Origin: Bos javanicus
Taxonomy: Eukaryota > Chordata > Mammalia > Artiodactyla > Bovidae
DNA length: 64,000 nucleotides
Direction: 5' to 3'
NCBI RefSeq assembly: GCF_032452875.1
Contig: NC_083871.1
Location: 3,323,692-3,387,691, forward strand
Of the stretch, positions 23,316-34,716 are shown piece after piece; position 1 is the first letter of the stretch, and every line of letters begins with the position of its first letter. The notes beneath the pieces were generated by a model, which saw only the letters and a list, made by a program, of their open reading frames with translations, was not told the DNA's origin and did no database searches. A program made the translations under genes and the position numbers.

Positions 23316-24026
23316 TCATTTGTAATACCCAGCTGCAAGAAATATGAAGTTTTTCAAGATATTTTAGATAATCACAGCTAATATTTACAAATGATGTAAT
23401 GTATATCAATGAAGCCCTGATAGATAGACTTCTAACTCATAGATAGGAGTTACTATCCCTACACTACTGGTGAGAAACTAAGAAAGTAGAGATTAAATAA
23501 TGTGCAAAAATGTAATATATTATATAGATATAGATATAGTAGTAAAAAATTGAATCCAGCAGGTTTAGTCTCAAGTCTGTGCTCTTGGGCTAGTGAGTCT
23601 CAAACTTGAAGCTTCACTAAAATAATTTGGAAGAAAGGTTACATTTTAGCTTGCTTCCCTCCCCATACCCTGCCATCAAATTGCTGATTCAGAAAGTATT
23701 AACTGGACCTAAGAGGTCCTGTTTCTGTCAAGTTCCCAGGTGATGGTGATGCTGGTCACCTGCTACTTGAGAAACTCTGCTTTTGATCCTCTTGCTGCCA
23801 GGAGGAGCAGAGCCAGACTCAGGGGTATTGAAGACACTCCAATGGCCCAGTTTACACGTAGATTCCTGCAGGTATTTCATCACCACCGCTACAACTACAG
23901 CCACAACAAATGCTAAAATAAAGGATTGCTGAGATAAATCTTCGGTCCCTCCCACAGGGGAATATTACCACCACTTCCAGCATCACTCCTAGGATTTTCT
24001 TGAGACATCATTTTTCCCATAATGTT
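23316..24026. other. Unassigned sequence
   Basis: About 700 bp with no recognised repeat or gene. Minus-strand open stretches at 23728-23955 and 23913-24104 have low-complexity composition (runs of valine and alanine) and no known domain. Confidence 0.4.
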
Positions 24027-25862
24027 AAGTTCAGTTACTAAGTTATGTCTGACTATTTGACATCCCACGGGCTGCACCCGCCAGCCTTCCCTATCCATCA
24101 CCAACTCCCAGAGCTTGCTTAACTCATGTCCATCGAGTCAGTGATACCATCCAACCATCTTATCCTTTGTCGACCCTTCAATCTTTCCCAGCATCAGGGT
24201 CTTTTCCAATGAGTCAGTTCTTTTTATCAGGTGGCCAAAGTACTGGAGATCCAACTTCAGCATCAGTTCTTTCAATATTCAGGGCTGATTTCCTTTAGGA
24301 TAGACTGGTTTGACCTTGCTGTCCAAGGAACTCCAAAGAGTCTTCTCCAACATCACAGTTCAAAAGCATCAATTCTTTGGCGCTCAGCTTTCTTTATGGT
24401 CCAACTCTCATATCCATACATGACTACTAGAAAATTCATATGTCAATACTGGTTAAACCATAGCTTTGACTATACAGGCATTTGTTGGTAAAGTAACATC
24501 TCTGCTTTTGAATATGCTGTGTAGGTTGGTCATAACTTTTCTTCCAATGAGCAAACGTCTTTTAATTTCATGGCTGCAGTCACCATCTGCAGTGATTTTG
24601 GAACCCAGGAAGATAAAGTCTGTCACTTTTTCCATTGTTTCCCCATCTATTTGCCGTGAAGTGATGGGACTAGAAGTCATCATCTTCGGTTTTTGAATTT
24701 TGAGCTTTAAGCCAGCTTTTTCACTCTCTTCTTTCACTTTCATCAAGAGGCTCTTTAGTTCCTCTTCACTTGCTGACATAAGGGTGGTGTCATCTGTATA
24801 TCTAAGTGCATTGCTACTTCTCCCAACAATCTTGATTCCAGCTTATGCTTTATCCACCCTGGCATTTCGCATGATGTACTCTGCATATAAGTTAAATAAG
24901 TAGGGTGACAATATACAGTCTTGATTTACTCCTTTCCCAATTTGTAACCAGTCTGTTGTTCCATGTCCGGTTCTAACTGTTGCTTCTTGACCTGCATACA
25001 GATTTCTCAGGAGGCAGGTCAGGTGGTCTGGTATTCCCATCTCTTTCAGAATTTTCCACAATTTATTGTTATCCACACAATCAAAAGCTTTAGCCTAGTC
25101 AATAAAGCAGAAGCAGATGTTCTCCTAGAATTCGCTTGCTTTCTCTATGATTCAATGGAATTTGGCAATTTGATCTCTGGTTCCTCTGCCTTTTCTATAT
25201 CCAGCTTGAACATATGCGGTTTCTCAGCTCACAAACAGTTGAAGCCTAGCTTGGAGAATTTTGAGCATTACTTTGCTAATGTGAGAGATAAGTGCAATTG
25301 TGCAGTAGTTTGAACATTCTTTGGCATTGTCTTTCTTTGGGATTGGAATGAAAACTGGTCTTTTCCAGTCCTGTGACACTGCTGAGTTTTCCAACTTTGC
25401 TGGCATATTGAGTGTAACACTTTCACAGCATCACGTTTTAAGATTTGAAATAGCTCATCTGGAATTCCATCACCTCAACTACCTTTGTTCATATGATGGT
25501 TTCTAAGGCCCACTTGACTTTGCACTCCAGGATGTCTGGCTCTAGGTGAGTGATCTCACCATCGTGGTTATATGGGTCATTATCTTCATTCTTTCTGGAG
25601 TTATTTCTCCACTCTTCTCCACTTCAACAAACCTGGGGAGTTCATCTTCCAGTGATACATCTTTTTGCTTTTTCATTCTGTTCATGGAGTTCTCAAGGCA
25701 AGAATACTGAAGTGGTCCCTTCTCCAGTGGACCACGTTTTGTCAGAACTCTCCACCATGACCCATCCACCTTGGATGGCCCTATACAGCATGGTTCTTAG
25801 TTTCATTGTGTTAGACAAGGCTGTGATCCAAGTGATCAGTCTGGTTAGTTTTCTGGTTAGTT
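24027..25862 (-). mobile_element. BovB LINE, minus strand, lacking the endonuclease region
   Basis: The 3' end is at the left (GTTCAGTTACTAAG) and the reverse transcriptase region reads continuously to about 25565. There it jumps from GGTTATATGGGTCAT directly to CTTCATTCTTTCTGGAGTT, the region upstream of the endonuclease. The linker and endonuclease are therefore deleted. The 5' region continues to about 25862. Divergence is moderate. Confidence 0.85.
24453..25406 (-). pseudogene. BovB reverse transcriptase pseudogene, minus strand
   Basis: Three minus-strand blocks in protein order: fingers at 25224-25406 (DWKRPVFIPIPKKDNAKECS), palm N-part at 24843-25076 (GHGTTDWLQIGKGVNQDCIL, SPYLFNLYAEYIMRN), and the region after the active site at 24453-24779 (EEELKSLLMKVKEESEKAG, IFLGSKITADGDCSHEIKRR). 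The catalytic YADD block lies in the gap near 24790-24810, where the frame is broken (the DNA would encode YTDDT-like residues). Not functional. Confidence 0.82.
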
Positions 25863-26674
25863 TCCAGCAAAAGCACTGCCTAAAATGCTAGCATGTATTG
25901 GTTCCTACCTCTTTGCCTCCCACAGCCCTGATTCAGGGTCAGAAGATGGGTAAATATGATTGAGCAGGGCTTGGGTCACAGTCCCTTTTCCTTGTTATAA
26001 TGAGTTGCCCAAAGTTTATTTCTAGATCTTTCAGGTCCTATGTACTTTGGGAGCTGATTGCTTGTTTCAATAAACAAGGTCTTTTACAAGGCAGGGGGTT
26101 CAGAAACTAGGCAGATAATATACTAAGACATGTCTACTATGATTCTCTTAACTAGCTGGCAGGTAGAATAAAATTTTAATCATTTTACAAACATTAATTG
26201 AGCAAAACCTGTGTGCAAGGACCATAAAACACTGAATACAAGCATTCACAGTCAATGGCCATGCCTTTGTTATCCCTACTCAAGGCAAAAATAAGCAATA
26301 TGCTAATGTGAATTAATGAAGGTCAGGTGTAGCAAGGATCTTAGTAGAAGCCAGACTTCTGGCTGTATTCCTGCAAATTCTAGTCCTCTGGCAGTAACTG
26401 TCGCTATGTGCCTACCTACCTTTCATAGAACATGGTTACTCTATTGCAAATATTCCCGGAAACCTGAAACTACTTTCAGCCATTTCAGAAGGAATGAACA
26501 GGGACCCTCAAGTATCATTTATGATTTTCATTAAATGCAACAGAGTCCAACTCTGGGTAATTTAACAGAACAGTATATTGGGAGGAAATAGGTACTTGAT
26601 AAATCCAACTCAGGTCTGGAAGGACAGGGCCCAAGAGAGTCCTAAACTGCAGACATTTTAGGGTATCATTTTCT
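25863..26674. other. Mostly unassigned sequence with a short L2/MIR-like patch
   Basis: The stretch 26180-26265 (ACAAACATTAATTGAGCAAA, then CTGTGTGCAAGGACC) resembles the widely conserved L2/MIR-type wording of old mammalian repeats. A 72-residue open frame at 26316-26534 has no recognised domain. The rest shows no feature. Confidence 0.4.
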
Positions 26675-26990
26675 GGGCTTCTCTGATAGATCAGTTAGTA
26701 AAGTATCTGCCTGCAATGCAGGAGACCCCAGTTTGATTCCTGGATATGAAAGATCTTCTAGAGAAGGGATAGGCTACCCACTCCAGTATTCTTGGACTTC
26801 CCTTTTGGCCCAACAGGTAAAGAATCTGCCTGCAATGAGGGTGACCTGGACTCAATCCTTGTGCTAGGAAGATCCCCCAGAGAAGGGAAAGGCTACCCAC
26901 TCCAGTATTCTGGCCTGAAGAATTCCATGTACTGTATAGTCCTTGGGGTCGCAAAGAGTCAGACACGACTGAGCGACTTTCACTTTCATT
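26675..26990 (+). mobile_element. Dimeric Bov-A2-type SINE, plus strand
   Basis: Two monomers, each with the AGTAAAG/TAAAGAATCTGCCTGCAATG head and AAGGGAAAGGCTACCCACTC body, at about 26675-26798 and 26799-26990. It ends GACTGAGCGACTTTCACTTT. The same dimer architecture is seen at 57985-58281. Confidence 0.88.
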
Positions 26991-27089
26991 GTTAGAATTA
27001 AATATTCCCACTATTTAAGTTGTAATATCTTATTTTTCTCAAGTTTTTAAATGTAAAGAGAAGTGATTGCATTGTCCTGGCTCCCCCAG

Positions 27090-28419
27090 ACAGAAGAAAA
27101 CCAGCCCTGCACAAGGAGTCAAAGCAGGATTGTCTAAAAGAGCAAGGAAGCATCTTCTCACAGGAAGACCTGGATGCTGTCACCAGAAGGTATGTGCCCA
27201 TGAAGCCACAAGGCTTACATATTCACAGCCTCCCTGATCCTCTGTCTTGTATGCCTAAGTGTAGAAATGTGTTGCCAGTCAAACAAAAGATCAGTGCGTT
27301 AAAACTAAAAGTATTTCTTTGTAACAGCTATGTTCTCAGCAATTTTCCTCTTACACATTCTTCAACTGGAAAGACACGACAAGGTAGGACAGCTCTATAA
27401 GTTTTTATGAACAAAATATTTCAAAAACTAATATGTCCTTAATAATACTCGCTATAAGAATAAATTTCTTCAGAAGGAAACATGAATGATATAAAATTCT
27501 CATTTCTATAGCTCTCAAAGTATTTATCAGTATTGTATTGTAAGTTCAGCCTTTGTATTTTTCTGCCTTTTTTTTTTTTTTTTGCTTTCCTTTTCACTAA
27601 TAGAAAGAAGTGGTATTTGTTTTGGACTAACATTTTATGACAATAATTAAACACATTTATTCTTATTAGACTAGTTAATTGTGCACACAAAATGTGTAAG
27701 GCAAAATATTTGACCAAATCACAAAAATGTAAAATTATATCCTAATTATAGCCCTATTCTAAAACCTGTATAAAAGTACCAATCACTGAAAATGCAGTTA
27801 ATAATTTTGGACCCTAAAGGAATTTTTTTTTCTAGAGGATAAATCATTATTCATTAATATTCCGATTTTATACATCTCTGAGTCCAAAAAAGCAGAAAAA
27901 TGATTAAAGTTTTAATTGCTTTAAGGTAATAATTGAAATGAGATAATACCGCTCTTAGCAATGCTCTGTCTTTTACTGCCTTCATCAATTTTGTCAGAGA
28001 AACAGCAGACTCAGAATGCATGTGCTGTTCTGAGTACCCATCAAAATGGCACATTTACTAGAATCTGCATGTAAATATTTAACCTAGTACACTTATTCTG
28101 TAGGTGATTTGTGCTAGACTATCACTTAGTAGCTATTTATTCATTATAAGTTAAGTTCAAATAAGAATAAACTCAAAAATATACTCTGCACAAGGTATAA
28201 AAGAACATGAGAAAAAATAAACATTTAACCAATTATTCATATATTTTAAATTATTCATATGGTGATTTCTTTTCATATTTAGTCTATTAACTTGATATAT
28301 TTCTCTCTAAACTTCAAGCATTCTTGTGACACAGAAAACAGAAAAATTGGAATTTTACCAGCAGGTCAAAACTTAGAACCCTCACAGCCTAGAAAAGAAG
28401 ATTCCTTTAAAGCAAATAT
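27090..28419 (+). other. Speculative exon-like series in non-repeat DNA (three segments)
   Basis: Three short segments have an AG before and a GT after, and stay open in one consistent frame. Segment 27090-27189 has acceptor CTCCCCCAG and donor AAG|GTATGTG. Segment 27328-27383 has acceptor TTGTAACAG and donor CAAG|GTAGGA. Segment 28335-28419 has a weak acceptor and a strong donor, ATAT|GTAAGT. Codon phases join exactly (2+1 and 1+2 bases). The translated pieces look protein-like, for example HKESKQDCLKEQGSIFSQED and ILPAGQNLEPSQPRKEDSFK. A fourth compatible candidate is 31832-31873. I recognise no protein family. Short open segments with splice-like edges are common by chance, so this is a hypothesis, not a gene call. 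Confidence 0.22.
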
Positions 28420-29627
28420 GTAAGTAAATTACAATAAAATGTGTCAATATAAACTACATCTTGACTCATTTGGACTTATAAAATTAGGGCCTTCAACTAC
28501 AGGCATTGATTGAACCATAAAGAACCAAGAAATCTCCAAAGTAGTTTAAATAATTATGTCAAATTGGGAGAAGGAACCTGTGCTCATATGCGATGATGTT
28601 CTTAGCAAAGGGAGTGGACATAAGGAGGAGTCTGGAGTGGTGGTTATTCTGGTGTCAGAAATATCTTAGTGAAAGAACCTGTGTGTGTGTGTCTCTGTGT
28701 GTGTCTGTGTCTGTTCATACATGTGTGTATGAAGGGGCACTTGGGGATGGCCACCTGGATTCAAACTGAAGCCTGGCCAGTAACCAAATGGAGATGGACA
28801 AATGTCAACTCCTCCAAAGGAGGAGGGCAGGTTACCTGCTAACCGTGCTTCTCAGCCACGAGAAGCTGGTCAAGCTGAATTGAGACTTCAGTCAGAAACC
28901 AAAGCTGAAGGCCTGTCCCAACAACATGAAGACAGAGCCTAGCTTATGAAAGGAATTTTAGGAATTATCTCTGCATATTTCTGGCCTCAGGCAATAGTGT
29001 AATTCCAAAGTTTCATCTTCTAGACAAGATCTTACCTTATAGCCCCATTTATTTTCTCAGTGACTCAGACTATAGTTTGTCAAGAACCCATACAAATGAA
29101 GGTTCCTGCAGTTAGAAATACTGGGGTCAGAAAGGGCTGATAAAAAACAAGAAGCAAATTGATGGACTCTATTAGCTATGCATTAGATTTGGAGATTTAT
29201 AGGGAAAAGTGAAGGCAACATTTGTGTGTGCTTTCTCTCCAAATCCATTATCTTCCCACAATTATCCTCCTCCCATTGTGTCTGATTAATGGTAACACCA
29301 CACACTAATTCATCTATGCTGGAGACCTGGGTGATCTAGTGGACGTCCATTTCCTCTAATTCCTCAACTCCAGCTACTCTCTAAATCTTGTTAACTCCAT
29401 TTCCTTCGGGCCACAAACATTTGCTCTTTTTTTCTCCATTTCCATTGTCAACAACTCAACCAAGCTGTCGTTGGAGGATCATTGGTGCACTCTGGGACAT
29501 AAAAGTCTCAGAGGAGATATTGGGCTTTAGAGTTGATGCTGGGATGAGTTAAGGTCTTTATGACTGTTGCGGTGGGATATGTATTGCATGTAAGAAGGAC
29601 ATGAATTTTAGGAGACCATGGGTAGAA
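28420..29627. other. Unassigned sequence with a GT-rich microsatellite
   Basis: A TG-rich imperfect microsatellite lies at about 28679-28725. Nothing else is recognised; the region is neither clearly repeat nor coding. Confidence 0.4.
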
Positions 29628-29999
29628 TGCTGTGGATTGAGCAGTGTCCTTCCAAAATTCATATGCTGAAGTCTTATCACTCAATGTGTCGATACTGAGA
29701 AATGTGACTTATAGGGTGCTGATTAAGGCTAAAGAGGTCATAAGAATGGGGCCTCAATTCAACAGGATTAGTGTTCTTATAAGAAGAGAACCAAAGAGCT
29801 TGTTCTCTCTTTTTCTCTGCCTGTGCACAAAGATGCATGTCGGCATGCTGAGATGGTGCTGCCCCTATAAGCCTCAGAAGAAGAGCCCTCAGAAAGAACT
29901 CTGACCTTGGACTCCCAGCCTTCATAACTGTGACAAAATTATTTTGTTTAAACAGTCCAGCCTGTGGTATCTTGCTAAGACAGCCTGACCTGACTAATA
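29628..29999 (+). mobile_element. MaLR-type solo LTR (MLT1A-like)
   Basis: About 370 bp beginning TGCTGTGGATTGAGCAGTG, with CCAAAATTCATATGCTGAAG, GGATTAGTGTTCTTATAAGA and the 3' wording CCAGCCTTCATAACTGTGAC and CTGTGGTATCTTGCTAAG. This is the order found in MLT1-class ERVL-MaLR LTRs. No internal region is attached. Subfamily is from memory. Confidence 0.75.
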
Positions 30000-30204
30000 A
30001 AGATTTTGGAGGATATCCATTTCCTAGGTCTCTGCCCTTACCTATTACCAGATCCTTTTAATATTATTCTTCTACACACTAGATTGCTTACAGATTTTAA
30101 AACTAAAGTGTTTTTTTTTTAACATTGATTTGTATTTTAACTATTCTTTTTTTCTGGAATTAGTCTTTTTCACTTTGCTCTCTTAATAAATGGTTGCTAA
30201 GCAG

Positions 30205-30415
30205 ATAAGAAGGATAAATTAGGAGTTTGGGATGAATACCTACTACTATATATAAAGTAAATAAAGTAAATATTGTATAGCACAGGGAATTATTCTCAAT
30301 ATTGTGTAAAACCTATAAGGGAAAATCTGAAAAAATAGATAAATATGTATTTATGATTAAATCACTTTGCCGTACACCTGAAACTAACACAACATTGACC
30401 AATAAAGATAATTTT
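30205..30415 (+). mobile_element. L1 3' end fragment, plus strand
   Basis: Short 3'UTR piece recognised from TATAGCACAGGGAATTATTC and the ending CTTTGCCGTACACCTGAAAC, then TAACACAACATTG, a common cetartiodactyl L1 3' terminus. No ORF2 sequence is attached, so it is strongly 5'-truncated. Confidence 0.7.
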
Positions 30416-30559
30416 TTAAGCTCAAGTTCTACCTTCTAGTGTAAAGCCAGTAGACCACTCTCTCCTTATATTTTGCCACTAAATAAATCTATGGAGCATT
30501 TAAGAGACAGAATTATTTATTTATTGGCTTGTTTTCTTTCCGTTAGACTATGAGCTAAT

Positions 30560-30690
30560 TGTCACAGAGTGTTTTGGACTTGAACAGACCTATGTTTGAA
30601 TCCTAATTCCATAATTGATTATCTAAGTTAAACTCTCCAAGAAAATTGAATATGATAACTAACTTATTATATTAATATAAAATTTAATTG
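30560..30690 (+). repeat. Possible MIR fragment
   Basis: The wording GACTTGAACAGACCTATGTT followed by TGAATCCTAATTCC resembles the MIR core. It is weak and diverged. Confidence 0.4.
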
Positions 30691-31520
30691 AGATCACATG
30701 TTCTTGTCAACATATTGTATGTTAATAATGTTGTTATCATTTTTCATGTATTTTTAAATCATGGGGTTTGACACGTATTGAGCTGCCAACAACTGCTCAT
30801 TGCAAAAAAATCTCTATTGGAAGAATGAACAAATGAGCAAATACATTAACGAAGAATTGAAAACAGTGATAAGAGCAACTTAAAAAAAGGAAGAAAGGAA
30901 ATCAATACAGACAAGAAAGTTTAAGTGACCCTCAAGAGTAATAGAAAATATGATCTCAGTGGTTGTAATGATCAGCAGACAAGCTTTGAAATAACTTTTT
31001 ACCCTTTGCCTGAAATATTTGGCCCATTTTTCCAAAAGTTGAATATGAATGATAGCTTTTGCAAAAAATTCATCTTGCTTTTATTGCATTGCATGCCCTT
31101 CCCTGGTTATATCATAATTTCTTGGACCTTGTTTTCCTTTACTAATTGGAAGCACAATCAGGATTCCAGGGAGTGAAGGAAACAGATTGGATTTTCTAAT
31201 TAAGAACAGTTAAGCAACATTTCAAGAGAATGCAGTGGAGGCAAATTTTTGTTGATAGAACAGGTATATTAGAAACTATATTTTGTAACTTTATTAAAAC
31301 AAATTTGGTGAAAGACCTCGAACCAACAGAATTCTTCACTTACCAGTTAAACTTTCAGTGATAGGAGATTAGTTTACAAAACTAGGCAGGATGGAACGTT
31401 TTCCAGTCCTTTCTTTCATGCTTTAGAAAACATGTTCCTTCTTCCTGAAACAATTAACATTTTAACTATCTTACCTTAGCAGTACAATTATCCACCACAT
31501 GAAAGTTACCAGGTTTGTGT
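30691..31520. other. Unassigned sequence
   Basis: An 83-residue open frame (30925-31176, plus) has no recognised domain and is probably chance. Nothing else is identified. Confidence 0.4.
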
Positions 31521-31741
31521 ATGCAAGCCAAGCTGCCTCAGTCGTGTCCGACTCTTTGTGACCCTATGGACTGTAGCCGTCCAGGTTGCCCTGCCATGAG
31601 ACTCTCCAGGCAGGAGCACTAGACTGGGTTGCCAAGCCCTCTTCCAAGTGATCTTCCCGGCCCAGGGACTGAACCCACTTTTATCTCCTGCATTAGCAGG
31701 GTGGTTCTTTACCACTAGCGCCACCTGGAGAGATGCTTCCC
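31521..31741 (-). mobile_element. Bov-tA/Bov-A2-type SINE, minus strand
   Basis: Antisense SINE from GCTGCCTCAGTCGTGTCCGA through GGGTTGCCAAGCCCTCTTCC to the head complement TTCTTTACCACTAGCGCCAC. No target duplication identified. Confidence 0.85.
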
Positions 31742-32368
31742 ACATTGCATCTCAATTCAAGGCTAGCTGCTGGCCTTTGTTCTGCTGAACTGTATTTCCC
31801 ACTTTTCCTTTCTCTGTGTGTTGCTGGTCAGCATGGGCCACTCAGACTTTGAAGCCAGATTTGAAGAGTGCAGGTACAGCATCAGACACCATCATTCACA
31901 CATGCTCTCGTTGACCATAGGGGCCCCTCATTGCAGGAGTCAGTGCCCAGGAGTCCAATAGTGCCTTCCCTCAGGGCTCCTCACTCAGCTTCTCCAGCTC
32001 CTGGATCAATCCTGTGCATTTAACTCCGTGCTGAAGGGCCTCTGGTTCTGCAGACCAGCAATCCCACCTAAGTCAGAGGAGATGAATTTGCACCCATTTC
32101 AGCTCATCCTCTTGGGCTCCACTTCATTTTCCCGAGTCTGGGTTTTTCTCTCCCCTATTTTCCACTTTCATATGTATTTTTTCATCCCAACTTTCTGCTC
32201 TGAGGGCTTCAAGTTCCAGAGTCAGATGTAATGACAATGGTCTCAGACATGCTACTTAACCAGATACTTTCCACAATTGCACAAAACTATATCTCTGCAC
32301 CAAATCTCTTCACAGATCTATATGGATCTCCATGTATATGATGTGTATACATACACATACACATATAT

Positions 32369-32370
<2 letters not shown>
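31742..32370. other. Unassigned sequence
   Basis: Moderately GC-rich non-repeat DNA. It contains the small exon-like segment 31832-31873 (pyrimidine-rich acceptor ending GCTGGTCAG; donor GCAG|GTACAG). Nothing else recognised. Confidence 0.4.

Positions 32371-32412
<42 letters not shown>
32371..32412. repeat. (AC)21 microsatellite
   Basis: Uninterrupted 42-bp AC dinucleotide tract directly abutting the U5-like edge of an antisense LTR fragment at 32413. It is preceded by a short AC/AT-rich transition (32345-32370). Confidence 0.97.
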
Positions 32413-32414
<2 letters not shown>

Positions 32415-32680
32415 CCAAAAGAAAGTTCAAGGCCTAACACATAGTAAGGCCAAACAAACCAAAATGTCAGAGTTTGGAGCAGAGAAAGGTTTATTGCAAG
32501 AACAGGCAAGGTACATTGTACCTAAAATTTCTGGTACTCTCAAAGGGTTTCAGCAAATCATTATTACAGGTCAGCTGAGAGAGAGGCTTGGTTAGTTATT
32601 GCAAACTTTTTGGTGTCTGAAGACATTTTGGTCTGAAGATATCTTGGCATCGCATGTTCAACTTTCCTTGGGATTTCTTT
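32413..32680 (-). mobile_element. ERV-type LTR fragment, minus strand
   Basis: On the minus strand, a polyadenylation signal (AATAAA, plus-strand TTTATT at 32490-32495) lies in the wording TGCAATAAACCTTTCTCTGC followed by GTTTGTTTGGCCTTAC. This is a typical R-U5 arrangement of ungulate endogenous-retroviral LTRs. U3 to the right (32500-32680) is diverged. Class not determined. Confidence 0.55.
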
Positions 32681-32965
32681 TTGACTCATTCATTTTTAAC
32701 CATGTGTTATTTATTTCCACAAATTTGTAGACTTTCTAGCTCTTTTTTTCCCCCTGCTATAGATTTCTAGTTTCTTTCAGTTGTGACTGAAATAGAATTT
32801 CGTATGATTCATCTCTCTTTAAATTTATTAGTTTGTCTGTGTCCTAATATATGGACTATTATGAGAAATTTCTCCACTTGAAAAAAATGTTTATTTGGGT
32901 GCTGATATTGAGGGAAGTATTCTGTTTGTGTCTGTTACTCTCTGTTCTACAACTTTTTGTCTCTA
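32681..32965 (-). mobile_element. Old L1 fragment (ORF2 endonuclease region), minus strand
   Basis: Antisense L1 wording is readable: TTTCCACAAATTTGTAGACT, GATTTCTAGTTTCTTTCAGT-like and CTAATATATGGACTATTATG. Strongly decayed, with no open frame. Confidence 0.6.
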
Positions 32966-33734
32966 TATGAAAGGACTCTTAAAGGTCAGAGCCTTGAGAA
33001 TGGGCTTTTCTGTATATTTCAGGCTTTAGGGAACATGCTTTTATTTTTTAATTTTTTTCATTGTGTAAATATACAGTATTTTATTCTGCATATTTAGAGA
33101 ATAAATATATAGTATTTTAGAAAACATATACAGTATTTTATTACGTATCTCCTTCATTATGCATCATCCTTTCAGATGGTCTCAAGGTTTATGCTCTTGG
33201 GCATAGTGTTTTTTTTTTTTTTTAATTTATATTTTAATTGTAGGAAGGCAATTTGCTTTTACAAAGGATGCAGAGCCAACATGACTAAGCATCGAAAAAG
33301 GAACAGATCTAATATGTAGTAAGATTTGTTCTTCCTTATTACATACATTCATATGTACACATACATGTACATATGTAAACATGTGTAATTTGCATTTATC
33401 AGAAAAGTGGAACCACTACATATGTGTAAGAATGTAATCATATGTCTGCATTGGTAACCACTATAGATATGTCTATCTATTTGTATCTACAGTAGTTCTG
33501 CTTCCCTGGAAGAAATCAGCATTAGCCATAGTCATGGTCATGAGGATTGCTGTGTAGGGACTATTAGACATCTTGTATCATCAGGGATTGACACGTTGCT
33601 TAACAAATGGTAGATACTACCTAAAATAAAACTTAACAGAGTATTTCACTGTATAACAGAATATGTTTCAAAAATATTTGAAACAAAAGATTAAATGGGA
33701 AAATTACCCAGACAAATTGCTCACAAAATAATGC
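32966..33734. other. AT-rich unassigned sequence
   Basis: A T-run at 33208-33224 is followed by wording (TTTTAATTGTAGGAAGGCAA) that may be a short antisense L1 3' end. No other feature is recognised. Confidence 0.4.
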
Positions 33735-33745
33735 AAAGTTATATA

Positions 33746-34014
33746 CGCTACGCTAAGTCACTGCAGTTGTGTCCGACTCTATGTGACCCCATAGAGGTAG
33801 CCTACCAGGCTCCCCTGTCCCTGGGATTCTCCGGGCAAGAACACTGGAGTGGGCTGCCATTTCCTTCTCCAATGCATGAAAGTGAAGAGTGAAAGTGAAG
33901 TCACTCAGTCGTGCCTGACTCTTAGCGACCCCATGGACTGTAGCCTACCAGGCTCCTCCGTCCATGGGATTTTCCAGGCAAGAGTACTGGAGTGGGGTGC
34001 CATTGCCTTCTCCG
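33746..34014 (-). mobile_element. Dimeric Bov-tA-type SINE, minus strand, with 11-bp TSD
   Basis: Two antisense Bov-A units (about 33755-33875 and 33895-34014) are joined by the GCATGAAAGTGAAGAGTGAA linker. The perfect duplication AAAGTTATATA at 33735-33745 and 34015-34025 marks the insertion. Low divergence suggests a young element. Confidence 0.92.
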
Positions 34015-34116
34015 AAAGTTATATAAGCAAGATATAAAAATACAGTTCAAGGTTGAACTATTTGTAGGCCAATTGCTCCTAATTTAACATTTGGGTACCT
34101 GGAACTTGACTTTAGA

Positions 34117-34716
34117 AGATCAGATCAGATCAGTCGCTCAGTCGTGTCCGACTCTTTGCGACCCCATGAATCGCAGCACGCCAGTCCTCCCTGTCCATCA
34201 CCAGCTCCCGAAGTTCACTCAGACTCACGTCCATCGAGTCATTGATGCCATCCAGCCATCTCATCCTCTGTCGTCCCCTTCTCCTATTGCCCCCAATTCC
34301 TCCCAGCATCAGAGTCTTTTCCAATGAGTCAACTCTTCGCATGAGGTGGCCAAAGTACTGGAGTTTCAGCTTTAGCATCATTCCTTCTAAAGAAATCTCA
34401 GGGCTGATCTCCTTCAGAATGGACTGGGTGGATCTCCTTGCAGTCCAAGGGACTCTCAAGAGTCTTCTCCAACACCACACTTCAAAAGCATCAATTCTTC
34501 AGCGCCTAGCCTTCTTCACAGTCCAACTCTCACATCCATACATGACCACAGGAAAAACCATAGCCTTGACTAGACAAACCTTTGTTGGCAAAGTAATGTC
34601 TCTGCTTTTGAATGTACTATCTAGGTTGGTCATAACTTTCCTTCCAAGGAGTAAGCGTCTTTTAATTTCATGGCTGCAGTCACCATCTGTACTGATTTTG
34701 GAGCCCAGAAAAATAA
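34117..34716 (-). mobile_element. 5'-truncated BovB 3' fragment, minus strand
   Basis: Begins with GATCAGATCAGATCAGTCGC (tail complement) and runs to GGAGCCCAGAAAAATAA, about 600 bp. Low divergence. The 116-codon minus-strand frame at 34130-34480 (RRLLRVPWTARRSTQSILKE; LDGINDSMDVSLSELRELV) is the BovB C-terminus. The 166-codon plus-strand frame over the same DNA is its shadow. Confidence 0.9.

Noticed and set aside
32332..32595. 87-codon frame rich in Thr-His
   Set aside because: Translation of the (AC)n microsatellite and an antisense LTR; not a protein.
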